Assembly: GCA_934047225.1 (NCBI GenBank)
Contig: OW204012.1
Span: 10,168,001 to 10,232,000, forward strand
Length of the DNA stretch: 64,000 bases
Origin: Ypsolopha sequella
Taxonomy: Eukaryota > Arthropoda > Insecta > Lepidoptera > Ypsolophidae
Direction of reading: 5' to 3'
Positions 53,099 to 63,635 of this stretch are shown in pieces. The notes below the pieces were generated by a model, which worked only from the letters and a program-made list of their open reading frames with translations, did no database searches and was not told the DNA's origin. The translations under genes were made by a program, and so were the position numbers. The number at the start of each line of letters is the position of its first letter. The stretch's first letter is position 1.

Positions 53099-53166
53099 TA
53101 TGATACTGATCACTTACCTAGCCACCAGTATGAATTTGGACGATGATCAAAAAGTCACCTCGTATG

Positions 53167-53472
53167 TATTAATAATTTGCAATATTCCGCTAATCACTCT
53201 TATGCTATTCAAAATGCAGACTCAAGCACCGCCCGCCGTCCCGCATAAAACATGCACAAGCAAAGCAAGCAGTACGAGCACAAAATAAAGCAATCTTAAA
53301 TAACAAGCAAGAAACTTATCGACACGTGTTTCGCCTCTAAACGAGGCATCCTCGGGATGTGTACTGCTTGCTTTGCTTGTGCATGTTTTATGCTGGACGG
53401 CGGGTGGTGCTTGAGTCTGCATTTTGAATAGCATGGTAAGAATGTTTAGCGGAATATTGCAAATTATTAATA
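53167..53472. mobile_element. Foldback MITE with about 90-bp arms
   Basis: 'tattaataatttgcaatatt ccgc' to 'gcggaatattgcaaattatt aata', arms continuing through 'gaatagcat', 'ctgcattttgaatagc' and 'gcacaagcaaagcaagcagt'. It begins three bases after the M2 element ends. The overlapping frames on both strands are arm artefacts. Confidence 0.8.
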
Positions 53473-53718
53473 TATCCACAAATTTATGATGGACTTGCGC
53501 AAAGTAACGCCTTCTGCAATAAATATATTGTTAGTGAAACTATAATAAACAACTTCATTTAAGGAATATTCTAGCGTTTAAGAAACAGCATGAAAATATT
53601 GTTCAAAGTCAAGATGTTTTAGAATAAAATAAAATAAAATTGGATATGTATGGTTTTTGCACTAAAATACAAGGAAAATATTGCTTAGAAAAATCGTTTA
53701 TGAAATTTTTTTCCGTCC

Positions 53719-53880
53719 ATCGCGCCCGTGTGAAAAGCATTATTTTCTCCTATTTTGCGCTATCCGGAGACCCAGCGACGTCGTAATGTAGTGCGCGGTG
53801 ATATGAACGTTATTTCAATATAATTTCTGTCGATATCTGTCGACAGAGGTCGACTCAAAGTCGTTGGCGACTACCTGCCT
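53719..53880. repeat. Dispersed repeat R-C, copy 2
   Basis: 'tctcctattttgcgctatcc ggagacccagcgac' to 'gatatgaacgttatttcaat'. Confidence 0.6.
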
Positions 53881-54050
53881 CTTAATTCGAGTTTCAAAAG
53901 CTATTTGTGCGTATTGACAGCCAGAATGAAGCAAATTGCAGGGCTTGTTTAAAAACTTGTTATTACAAGTTTTGGTTAAACAATATCCTTGTGAGATAAT
54001 TTTAAAATCACTTATGTCAAGGTTACACACTGCCAGCTAGTGTGTGAGCC

Positions 54051-54467
54051 AGTGTTGGATTTCGTAGTATAATTATACTATTTGTACTATATTTTCATGA
54101 CATGTAATAGTATCGTAATGGAACTATACTACGTAAAAATACCATAATTTTATCTTCAGGCCGACCGACTTGTTTTATTGATTGAGACGTTTTGCTTTTT
54201 AACATTTACCCTACAATATAGGGAATTTCTGTGCGTTATGAATATCCTAGGTATTTTTTTTTTAATTCCACTATCAGATAGGCGGCTATTTTATTAAATT
54301 ATGAATATTTATAGTAAATTAAAAAAAAAATTACTAACAATTACGCTATTTTATTTTAATTCAAAACAAAAATCGACGAAAATCGAAATGTAGTATAATT
54401 TTAGCCAAGTAGTATATTTTTAATTCACATAGACAATAAATTTTCCGAGGGTCTGAATCCAACCCTG
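54051..54467. mobile_element. hAT-type MITE (CAGtGTTGGATT)
   Basis: Ends CAGTGTTGGATTTCG and CTGAATCCAACCCTG. Flanks gtgtgagc (54043-54050) and gtgcgagc (54468-54475) differ by one base. Very AT-rich inside with 'gtagtataatt' repeats. Confidence 0.8.
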
Positions 54468-54491
54468 GTGCGAGCTGATCTAGTCGGTTAC

Positions 54492-55076
54492 AGTGCGCGC
54501 CAATCTTTTAGTCGCCTCTGAAGATAGACGCAAGAGGTGACGCAATAGCCGTTTTACGGTGTCAGGGGGACGTTACAGGAGCGAGGGCGCGGAGCACACC
54601 CGCCTGCGTGCCGCACCACACCCCCCGCTCGCCATTTAGCAGGTGTCAACACTATGCGTTAGTGTTAGTGCTACGTCCGTACGCTATACACGCGCGCGTT
54701 GCATGAAAAGTACGTTCGTGGAAAAAATTCCATGATTCGTTAAGTTAATCGTTGAATCTGTTTGTGTTGCCTTTATTTGTTGTTTTGTTGATTTAGTTTG
54801 TTAAAGTTTATTGTTGTTGTTATGCCTCGCGGTCGTTATAGCGTTTTGAGGCGACAATGTAAGAAAATGGTGTTTATATTAATTTGTTTTATTTAAACAG
54901 TTAAGATTGCACTAAAATAATAAATATATATTAAATAGGTAGGTACAACAAGTACACCTTCCCACTTATAGTAAACATTTAATAATCAACCGTTCATATT
55001 ATTGTTTCCTTGACTGTACCTGCGCAAGCTTGCACTCGCAACTCAATCAGAGGCGACTAAAAGATTGGCGCGCACT
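54492..55076. mobile_element. 585-bp TIR element with perfect 30-bp ends
   Basis: AGTGCGCGCCAATCTTTTAG(TCGCCTCTGA) at 54492-54521 is exactly mirrored at 55047-55076. Near the middle, ATG at about 54822 starts MPRGRYSVLRRQ, with a GTAAG right after, which looks like a retained first exon. The left part is GC-rich and promoter-like. Superfamily unknown. Confidence 0.75.
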
Positions 55077-55173
55077 ATACAGCTACTCGGATTGTGTGAC
55101 CGCATCATACTAGTGTTTTGTGCGAGTCGGTAAGTAGCTCGCATGACTCGTATCCGAGTTACTACAACATTTT

Positions 55174-55672
55174 TAGGGTTCGGTAGTACCTAAAAGGTAC
55201 AAAAGGAACCTTAGCGTAAGACTCCGTTGTCCGTCCGTATGTCACAGCCTCATAACTTTAGCATCGTTAAAGATAAATATATAAAATTTGTCACCAAAAT
55301 AGCATTAATTTGCCCACATATCACGGTGTAAAAAAAAATTAAAAATTTGAAATTTTTCTAAATATTTTCAAAACAAAAATACAATATGGGTATCAAATTG
55401 CAGATATTAAAAAGCTTATTGTAAAAATATATACTTTTACTGTATTTACTGGCACTGGTTTCGAGAAATCTTTTAAAAACCCCAAAAATATGTATGCCCC
55501 CCCCCTCCTCCTTATTTCCGAAACTGGTAGACCAAAAATATGAAAAAAATGACAATTATAGATCATAACGGGTCAATTACAGGAAAACTATAGTGATAAA
55601 AAAAAATTGTTTTATTGAGAAATATAAAAAAAGAAGTGAATTTTTTTTTATATAAAAATACGATATGGGTAA
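55174..55672 (+). repeat. Dispersed repeat R-B, copy 2
   Basis: 'ggttcggtagtacctaaaag' ... 'ggcactggtttcgagaaatc' ... ending near 'atacgatatgggta', next to the Helitron-like 5' end. Confidence 0.65.
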
Positions 55673-56357
55673 TCTAAATATATAAAAGAAGAACCTGACT
55701 GACTGACTGACTGACTGACTGACTGACATATCAACGCACAGCCCAAACCGTTGGGTCTAGAGATTCCAAATTTGGCAAGTAGGTTCCTTTAGAGGTCTAA
55801 GGGTGCACTAAGAAAGGATTTTTCAAAATTCACCCCCTAAGAGGGTGAAACGGGGGTCCAAAGTTTGTATGGGGAAACAAGAATAGTTAGACTATTTTAT
55901 TCGAAACTTCACAGGAGTACTCTTATCAATAAATGAGTAAATACGTGTTTCAGGTTTTTTCAAAATTCAACCCCTAAAAAGGGGAAATGGGGTAACAAAT
56001 TCTGAAAATCAACATGGGTATCGTTTGTATGATTTATCGGGTCGCTGATCACGAAAACGACTACGATTTTAAAATACAACGTAGTGGACGTGAAATACCA
56101 TCATCCCCTGTTGGGCTGAGATGGGGTTTAAATGTTGAAATGTGTAAATATCAATATGGGTGTCGTTTTTATGGTTTGTTGGGACGTTTATTATGAAAAT
56201 GGCATCGATTTTGCAATTTAATATAGTGGACATGAAAATTCTTGAAAGTATGTGTGCCAGAGCAAATCGGCTGTAACCGACGGACAGACAGACAGCCACA
56301 CAAGTGATCCTATTAGGGTTCCATTTTTTCCTTTTGAGATATCTATCGATCTATATA

Positions 56358-56410
56358 TCCACAATCTATTTATCTGTCTATCTATCTATCTATCTATATC
56401 TATCTATATC
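56358..56410. repeat. (TCTA)n microsatellite
   Basis: Tetranucleotide run with minor interruptions inside the Helitron-like element. Confidence 0.85.
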
Positions 56411-56492
56411 CAAGCAAAATATCTTTTAAACGGAAGGTAGTGCATCCCTAGGGGTTGGACCACGGGATGCCAAAAAAAGTTTTTTTTTTAAT

Positions 56493-56692
56493 GTCAAAAC
56501 TTTGACGGCCTGTATCGCCCAAACGGCTGGAGTTAGACCCATGTTGATGGATGTTTAGGAAAAGGTCTCGACGAGATCTGTCTGCCGAAAGTGTCAAAAC
56601 TTTACAGGCCCATATCTCCCAAACGGCTGATGCTAGACCCATGTTCTTGGTACTCTAAGAAAAGGGCTCGGCGAGGTCTAGATGACGGTAAA
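56493..56692 (+). repeat. About 100-bp diverged direct repeat
   Basis: 'tgtcaaaactttgacggcct' and 'tgtcaaaactttacaggccc' start two units that share 'cccaaacggctg', 'agacccatgtt' and 'gaaaagg.ctcg.cgag'. Confidence 0.7.
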
Positions 56693-57604
56693 AAAAATGA
56701 AAGTTCGTATGAAAGTTCTTTATTAGGTATAAAGTTCGTCTGTTTCGAAGTTAGGATCTTTAAATTTTGTGTTTAGACTGACAATTGAAAATTACTTTAT
56801 ACGTGTCTCAGCGTTAGTGATAAATCCAACCCCGAAGGGGTGAAAAAGGGGATGAAGGTGTCTTCGGAAAGTCCTTCAATTTCAAAGTAAAATGACTAAA
56901 TTTGTAATTTAGGCTGTCCGTCTGTCCGTCCGTATAAACGGGAGACTCGGTAAGTAGTCAAGACCAAGGTGCAATGACCCTTTTAGTGAAAAACACAAAA
57001 TAAAATTTGTGAGTGTGTTTACTTTCGTAAGTACTTTATAAATCTAATAAAAGGAATAGAAAATGAGTGTTTTGATGTCCATAAAATATAGGATGAGTTC
57101 ATGTTCTTTCGTCTTGCGGATGCACTCTTCTCATGTAAGGTACATCCAACTAATATTATAAATGTGAAAGTTGGGATGGATATAAAGTTGTTAAAGTTGT
57201 ATAAAGTTGGTATGTTTGTTACTCTTTCACGCCGTAACTGATGAACCGATTGAGTTGAAACATTGCACAAATGTTGTTCTAAACCTGGAATAGGACAAAA
57301 GCTATTTTATATTCGATAAATTAGTTCCTATAGGATGGCAATGGGTTGTCAAGTTCCTATAGAAAAGTGATGTACTGTTACTCCTTCACGCCATACCTAC
57401 TAAACCGATTAGGCTCAACTTTGCACAAATGACCACTTTTTATCCCATTAATCAGTTCAGAGGCAATTGGGTGTCAAGTTCCTATAGAAAAGTGATACAC
57501 ATCTTCACACCGTACCTACCGAACTGATAGGGCTGAAACTGCTTTAAACGTAGTTCTAGACCTGAAATAAGACATACGCTACTTTATATCAAATCAGTAA
57601 CCAA

Positions 57605-57985
57605 AAAAAAATTTTCGTTTGGAAACGCGGCATTGCTTTCGGTCTCGCCAAAGACCTTTTAGCAGAGGATTAATTCAGAGAACAAAAAATGGTGTCTTTC
57701 GGAAACGCAGCCCGGCCTTCTTCTTCGCCAAAGACTTCCAATGATACTTAAGCAGATGATTAAAATTAATTAGAAAACAAAAGATAGTGGCAACTGGAAA
57801 TGCGGCTCGGCTTTTAGCCTCGCCAAACATGCTATACTAGGGTATTAAATCAGTTATCAAAGACAGCCGTTACACATTAGCAGAGGATTAATTCAGAGAA
57901 CAAAAAATAGTGTTGATCTGCAAAACGGCTCGGGCTTTGGCCTCGGCAAAGACGGAAACGTGTCTTGGTCTTCGGTCTCGCCAAA
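57605..57985 (+). repeat. Degenerate tandem units (ggtctcgccaaag)
   Basis: Four to five units of about 80-110 bp, each with 'gaaa.gcggctcgg.ctt', 'gcctcgccaaag' and 'agcagaggattaa'. Related units are at 9477-9530 and 10115-10170. Confidence 0.65.
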
Positions 57986-58157
57986 AAACCTTTACATAGG
58001 GATCAAATTAAAGATGATGAGAACCAAAACCACTTTAAATACTCTAAATCAAAGTCAGGTCAACTACTAAAACTAAAAATATTTACAGTTTCGATACGAC
58101 TATACAAAAACTTAATCAACGCGGGCGAAGCCGCGGGCAAAAGCTAGTACTTTATAT

Positions 58158-58468
58158 TCTCTGATATGGGTATTAAATTGTAGGTATTAAATAGCTGATT
58201 GTAAAAATATATACTTTTACTGTATTTACTGGCACTGGTTTCGAGAAATCTTTTAAAAACCCCAAAAATATGTATTTTCTCCCCTTATCTCCAAAACTGG
58301 TGGACCAAGAAATATGAATAAAATCATGGTAATATGTGTTTACGTAAAGATTACAGGAAAAATAAAGTGGTTAAGAAATTCCCCAAAAAAAAATGACAAA
58401 ATTAAATTTATCATCCACAATACGGAACCCTTCGTGCGCGAGTCCGACTCGCACTTGGTCGGTTTTTT
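58158..58468 (+). repeat. Dispersed repeat R-B, 3' part
   Basis: Resumes at 'gatatgggtattaaattgta' directly after the Helitron-like element and ends 'gagtccgactcgcacttggt cgg'. It shares a 115-bp block with copy 2 (55385-55500). Confidence 0.65.
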
Positions 58469-58469
58469 T

Positions 58470-58834
58470 ATTTTATTTTAAGTGTTCCTTAGAAGACCGC
58501 AGTTACGGAATCGACTTAGTTTTTTTTCATAAAATAACAAACATGATTAAAAAATAGCGGTGCAGGATACAGACACAAAAAAAAATTGACAGTATTTCAT
58601 GCATCACGCAAAAACTACTGAACTAGTTTCGATGCGGTTGCCACTGTACGGTCCTTAGCAGTGAGACATGGATTACAATGAAAGAAGGAAAGGAGTTTAC
58701 TGTTCGATAACTTATTATCTAACTTAAAAACTGGGATACTTTTTAGTGTGAGATTCTCAAGGGATCATCTTCATATCAAGGGATATGGCCGCATTATCTT
58801 CTTCCATGCGAACGAAGTCGCGGGCAACAGCTAA
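58470..58834 (+). mobile_element. Second Helitron-like 3' end
   Basis: Ends 'gcgaacgaagtcgcgggcaa cagCTAA' before a T, the same hairpin-plus-CTRR arrangement as at 58147. 'cacgcaaaaactactgaact' is a typical internal motif of such elements. The 5' end is not defined. Confidence 0.6.
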
Positions 58835-59020
58835 TTACCAATAAAACGGAGATTTTCCGCAGAGAAAAACGCGTTTCACCAAATATTTCATATGGTTAAA
58901 TATTTAAACACACTTGCAAACTAGAGATGCACACTCGAAGCACCGACGTAAGTTTTTTTTCAATGCAGTTGCTCGTAAAGTTTTCTTTTTTGTGTAACAA
59001 AATTATGCGGAAACCGACTC

Positions 59021-59080
59021 TTTATTTCACGTGTGAAATAAAACAGTACTGAAATCCTTTATTTCACGCGTGAAATAAAG
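59021..59080. repeat. Paired palindromes (tttatttcac.gtgaaataaa)
   Basis: 59057-59080 is a perfect 24-bp palindrome (ctttatttcacg/cgtgaaataaag). 59021-59042 is the same palindrome with GTG at its centre. Spacing is 36 bases. Confidence 0.7.
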
Positions 59081-59561
59081 TAATTTTTTTAAGTTTTTGA
59101 CTCTGTGGTGCATGGTGCAAGTCATAAAATTTAAAAAATTACAAAGATTTTACAAAGCAAGGAGGTTTTGCTGTCCAAAAAAAAACAATTATTTATAAGT
59201 ATGCGCGCATATTGAATGATGATAAACACGATAACACATAAGATTCTTGATTATCTCATTTAAAAATACGTGTTTTGTTTCCGCAAACAAAAATATTTTT
59301 CACATTATTGGCTGTATATGTATACTGTACCTTTGCCTCAAGAAAGAAAAAACTGTATGAAACGCGCGCTCTGCAAAGAAAGCACGCCATTTTGTTGTAA
59401 ATAGGCTTTGGTGAAATAATAGTATATTTCATTACGAGTGCGGAAAGCCTGTCATTCCAAAGAGTTCCGACAAATGTCTACCCGAGCCGAGGCGCAGCCG
59501 AAGGTGAGGGTTGACAGTCGGAACAAGTTGCAATGACGGTTCCGCACGTGTACTGAACAAC

Positions 59562-60253
59562 TATTTTTAATACAGTTGCGAAAAAATGAAGCAATTTAAT
59601 AAAATAACAAAAACACACTAAACTCAACTAACTAATACTCCACGCAATAAATTCGTCGTATGTAGATATGTAGCGACTTTTTGACTTCTCCGAAGCATTT
59701 TGTGCAATTATACTGAGTTCCGGTGGTGACAATTCAAATAAAATATCGTCGAAATTACTCATTTTGTGCAACAAACAACTAAACCCGCAAAGAAATTTTT
59801 TGGAAAATGGCGCCAACCGTAAAAGAATATGAGCAGAGATTTTTTTTTTGTTTTCTTCACCCATTCTGGCTAGGCAAAGAGAACTATGCCCATACAGCCA
59901 AGTCTTCAGTAGAATTTTTTTATTGATATGAAATGAAAATGAAATTTAATGAGATGAAATGAAATGAAACCTAACCTAACTCATTGAATCAAATCATTAA
60001 ATCTGATACTGAAACAAAATAGTAGCTTCTTTTTAGAAATATTTGCATGAATCATAAAAACTTCTTTGATTTTTTTTTGTAAAAACTTCGTGGTTGGTTT
60101 TTTTCTTTTTAATAGACAATATTTTGACAGTTGGGAAAGAGAATGCACGAGTTCGGAAAAGGTAAAGAAAAAGCTCGAGTATGTAATAGCCCACATCCCG
60201 AACGCTATACGTCCCTGCAATACGCCACTTTTTGAGCAACTGTATTAAAAAAT
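59562..60253. mobile_element. TIR-flanked region with a recombinase-like fragment
   Basis: 'tttttaatacagttgcgaaa' at 59562 is mirrored by 'gcaactgtattaaaaaa' at 60237-60253. The region contains a minus-strand frame resembling the N-terminus of tyrosine-recombinase-like proteins. Target duplications are not clear. Confidence 0.5.
59628..59759 (-). pseudogene. Crypton-like core-binding domain fragment
   Basis: An internal Met starts MSNFDDILFELSPPELSIIA then QNASEKSKSRYISTYDEFIA WSIS-stop; the frame is also open upstream to 59864. 'SEKSKSRY...YDEFIAW' resembles the N-terminal SAM-like domain of Crypton-type and QRICH/ZMYM-associated tyrosine recombinases. No catalytic domain follows. Identification rests on this short motif. 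Confidence 0.4.
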
Positions 60254-60259
60254 TACTTT

Positions 60260-60800
60260 CTTTATTATACTTATTTTTTTGTTGTATTTCCTCGCAAAAT
60301 GCATTGAAAAATGTTGTAAGATACTTGAGCGTAAAAGGTTTTTATCCGAATGCGTGCCAATGAAAACACTCGCTGCGCTCGTGTTTTCAATAAAATAAAT
60401 AAATAAAAACAGTTAAATGAAAATTTTGACTGTGACTGATGTCGGGCCCGAATGGCCCGAAATATATCTCACAAAAATTTTTCATTTAGCTGTTTTTCTA
60501 TGTAATTATAATCATTTAAAAGATAAAAAGTCAATTTTCAATATTTATTTATATAAAAATAAATGAATGACAGAATGTATGGGGATAGAGTCACCGATAA
60601 AGAGATGTTGCAGAGTTGTTAAAATGTTCCGTTTTGTCATTTGCTTTGTGTGTGTAATATCGTTAAAATATTCTTCTATGTTGTAATAGCTTTTACTTAT
60701 TAGAAATTCTTTCACCTTTTTTTACAAATATGTTAATTATAGAATTAAATGAGACTTGGAGGATAATTCATGTTAATTTTGTTGATTCTTTTCTATATTT
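60260..60800. other. AT-rich stretch, nothing recognised
   Basis: No exon or repeat partner was recognised. Confidence 0.3.
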
Positions 60801-60807
60801 CTGATAG

Positions 60808-61290
60808 AAAGAAAGAAAGAAAAATGTTTATTTGGTATCAAAACTTAAAACTTAATAACTAGCTATACATAATAATTTTAACTACTTAAAAACTAAATGA
60901 TACCAAAAGGGTCTCCGCTCAGCAGTGGCGTGCACAGAACTTTTTGCTGGAAAAGCAAGCAATTGGTCAAGAACAACAAAAAAAATAAATTAAAAAATTG
61001 AAATACCACTTTGAAAAAAAAAAGTTTGTATGACGGCAGGGTAGACAATGTCTACCCTATAGTGAAAATTTCTAATACAAACTTTTTTTTTTCAAAGTGA
61101 TATTTAAATTTCTGCTTGCTTTTCCAGCAAAAAGTTCTGTGCACGCCACTGCCGCTCAGCATGATGTCGCAGCTGTGGCCACGACGCTGATTTTCAGCGG
61201 ATATAGCCTGGCGATTATTATACCTAATTCGTATCGGGGGCGATGAGTCCTGCACTGATTCTCGGTAATCGTGAATATTGCGCACTTCCC
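60808..61290 (-). pseudogene. Degraded retroelement end split by a hAT-type MITE
   Basis: Minus strand: SVQDSSPPIRIRYNNRQAIS then AENQRRGHSCDIMLSG. Past the insertion it continues DPFGII-stop. A 'tttatttggtatc' tail lies near 60828. Joining across one TSD keeps the frame, so the MITE came later. The family is not certain. Confidence 0.5.
60923..61151. mobile_element. hAT-type MITE with perfect target duplication
   Basis: Ends CAGTGGCGTGCACAGAACTT and its exact mirror. CCGCTCAG is at 60915-60922 and 61152-61159. Arms run about 35 bp, and an inner pair (aaagtttgta / tacaaacttt, gggtagaca / tgtctaccc) makes the whole unit a hairpin. 229 bp. Confidence 0.92.
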
Positions 61291-61299
61291 CCCGGTCAG

Positions 61300-61620
61300 T
61301 CAGCCCAGCCAGGACAGCTCCTTAAGGGCCTTACTATTGCCAAATGGGTACTTTCTAAAGCCTACTCCTCGTTTATGGCAAAACCAAAAATAATGAAAAA
61401 ATGTATTATGAATAATCAACTCTTAGACAACATATGCAACATTTTTCTTTTTCATACCACTAAAACTTCTACATGAATTTTTCTTTTTACTGAATGGTGT
61501 TTTTTGACCTCAAATTCCCTACTGCACCTGAGTGGCTTGGCCGATTGAATTCATCTATACTTTGATAAATAGATAAACTTTATAGATATAAATATAACAT
61601 AAAATTATTCAATCGAGTAA
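61300..61620. other. No gene recognised
   Basis: A 77-codon frame (61243-61476) overlaps the retroelement end. I recognise nothing in it. Confidence 0.3.
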
Positions 61621-61628
61621 TCACGTCC

Positions 61629-61785
61629 AAGTGAAAAGTATAATTTTCTCCTATTTCGCCCTATCAAGGACGCAGCGAGCGTCGTAACAGCCACTATGCA
61701 TTGCGCGCTGATATGAACGATATTTCAATGTCGTTTCCGTTGATATTTGCAGTGACAAATATCGAGGTGCTAATTTGGCGATGGT
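61629..61785. repeat. Dispersed repeat R-C, copy 3
   Basis: 'tctcctatttcgccctatca aggacgcagcgag' to 'cgctgatatgaacgatattt'. Confidence 0.6.
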
Positions 61786-61789
61786 AATC

Positions 61790-62495
61790 GCCTTAAAGTA
61801 GAGCCGAACAGCTTCAGCGTTCTGACACACCTAATATTTAATTCTTGATACCTAATATTTGAATACCTAATTCTGATCTCCGCTTATCAGGAATATAACC
61901 CCAGTTTAAGTTCGCTTTTAGCATCATTTTCTGCCGTACGGTTCCACTCTAAATTATTATTTACTGAGTCAGAAAAATGAAGGTAGATCAGTTGTTTATG
62001 TAGAGTTGCGTGACATGGAAACAGCATGCAATTATGTTGATAATGACCGTGTAGATTGTGAACCGACCATTCTTTATGTTTCACACACCTCAATGTAATT
62101 CTAGTATTGCAAACAAGTTGCGTCTCCATGGCTTGACGAATGCACACTTATGCAATAGCAAATAACATAGATTTGCATTGCGTCTGTCTGTTCAATATAA
62201 AATTTTAGCTAAAATGAACTCTAACACCCGGTGTTACACAGGCTAGGCACAAAATGGCGTCGGTCACTAATGTATCTTTAAAGACACGTTGCATAGTTCA
62301 AACAAATGCCATTGTTTGATGTATGTAAAAGCGAGTTGATTGTTAAATGAAGAAATCGTTTTATATTTAATTTTAAAAACGATTACTCATTTACTGGTAC
62401 GTAATGAAGTTCTTGAGTTTTGGCTTTTTGCCAGAAGTCAAGGAAGAACTCTTTTATGTTCCAAGCTTGTAAGATGGTGGACTTTATGCGGCAGA
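61790..62495. other. Intergenic, nothing recognised
   Basis: No exon or repeat partner was recognised. Confidence 0.3.
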
Positions 62496-62499
62496 AATA

Positions 62500-62670
62500 T
62501 AATAAAACCAATCCTGAAGGCTTTAATTTTAATTTTAGTGCTGTCAAAACTTGAATTTTTTCCAAAGTAATTTAGCTTCTGTTCCCAACCATTAAGAACT
62601 ATTTTGCAATTAATAAAATTTAGTTTAGACAGCACTAAAACTAAAATTAAAGCCTTCAAAATCGGCTTTA
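62500..62670. mobile_element. MITE, family M1, copy 4
   Basis: 'aataaaaccaatcctgaagg' to 'gccttcaaaatcggcttta'. Confidence 0.8.
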
Positions 62671-62685
62671 ATGTCACGTTTTTCC

Positions 62686-62800
62686 ATCCATCCATCCATC
62701 AGCCTAATTCGTCCACTGCTGGACATAAGCCTTTCCAGGACTTTGCCACTCCCGGCGGTCATCCTGGAAGAATTGCCCATACTCACACACGCTGGGCAGG
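62686..62800 (-). pseudogene. Short LINE C-terminus fragment
   Basis: 'atccatccatccatcagcct' and 'gtccactgctggacata' match the end of 11552-11772; only the last 30 or so codons remain. Confidence 0.55.
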
Positions 62801-62844
62801 CGGGTTAGTGAGCGCGGTGCCGGAACCCTCCAAATTATAAGATA

Positions 62845-63300
62845 AAAACCGGTCAAGTGCGAGTCAGACTCGCGTACCTAGGGTTCCGTATCGTGGATGA
62901 TGAATTTAATTTTGTAATATTTTTTTCGTGACTTTCTCAACCGCTATATTTTGCCTGTGATCTATACATAACCACATATTATAGCCGATTCTGAAGGCTT
63001 TAATTTTAGTTTTAGTGCTGTCAAAACTAAAGCTTCTTCATTGCAAAATAGTCCTTTTATGTAAGGACTAGAAGCTAAATTGCTTTGGAAAAAATTAAGT
63101 TTTGACAGCACTAAAACTAAAATTAAAGCCTTCAGAATCGGCTTTATTACCACTCATTCTCGAGAAAAAAATCATAGTAGTATGTGGTTATGTATAGATT
63201 TTTCTGTCCACCAGTTTCAGAGATAAGGGGGGGGGGGGGGATAGCTCTTTAGTATCTACAATTTGATACACATATTTTATTTTTAGGATTTGATTTTTCT
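62845..63300 (-). repeat. Dispersed repeat R-B, reversed, split by an M1 MITE
   Basis: 'aaccggtcaagtgcgagtca' on the left and 'ccaccagtttcagagataag' on the right belong to one R-B copy. Besides the MITE at 62980-63147 there is a short inverted duplicate (atctatacataaccacat / atgtggttatgtatagat) on both sides. A G12 run is at about 63228-63240. Confidence 0.65.
62980..63147. mobile_element. MITE, family M1, copy 5
   Basis: 'atagccgattctgaaggctt' to 'ttcagaatcggctttat', nearly perfect arms. Confidence 0.85.
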
Positions 63301-63498
63301 CTTTTCTATTGGAAATATTTTAAGCAATTAATTTTTTTTCCAATTTTAACTTCTGGTTTTATAAACTGGCGCATTTTTTAATATATACAATAAAGATAAT
63401 CTCTTACAGAAAAACTTACCTAAAAACTTAAATAACATTAAAAACTTAACTAAAGATGACCTAAAAATAAAAAATCTAACAAAGTAAACCTAAAATAA

Positions 63499-63613
63499 TT
63501 ACAATAAATAGAAAATGCTGGCCAGATCGCTGCCGTCGTTAGGAAGGGTGCCCAAAAGGCTGGCGGCGTTGCCACGTTGAATGGCCAAACTAATTCTTTT
63601 CCAATTTGTCAAA
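63499..63613 (-). pseudogene. Retroelement nuclease-domain C-terminus, second copy
   Basis: Minus strand: LTNWKRISLAIQRGNAASLL, then GTLPNDGSDLASIFYLL-stop. It matches the end of the frame at 8641-9186 (QRISLAIQRGNAASVLGTLP). Upstream coding is replaced by the tandem array. Confidence 0.75.
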
Positions 63614-63635
63614 TTAATGCTATTTTTGCATACAG

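Larger units (their letters stand above)
51605..53164. mobile_element. MITE, family M2, copy 3, split by a mariner
   Basis: Left part 51605-51804 and right part 53101-53164 rebuild a full M2 element. Removing 51807-53098 and one TA restores 'attgttattgatgta tgata', close to the intact copy at 1785. Confidence 0.85.
55673..58147 (+). mobile_element. Helitron-like non-autonomous element
   Basis: Starts TCTAAATATATAAAAG after an A and ends with the hairpin 'cgcgggcgaagccgcggg' then aaaagCTAG before a T. TC...CTRR ends, a GC hairpin about 10 bases from the 3' end and A/T insertion are the Helitron signature. No Rep/helicase coding. The interior is a patchwork: a (GACT)n run at about 55694-55725, a (TCTA)n run at 56358-56410, a direct repeat near 56493-56690, and degenerate 'tcggtctcgccaaag' units at 57605-57985. 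Confidence 0.8.

Noticed and set aside
53100..53479. Small proteins ending APPAVPHKTCTSKASST on both strands
   Set aside because: The same peptide on opposite strands comes from the long arms of a foldback element.
62340..63153. Frames with KPILKALILVLVLSKL
   Set aside because: Translation of the arms of the M1 MITE; the same peptide appears on both strands at each copy.
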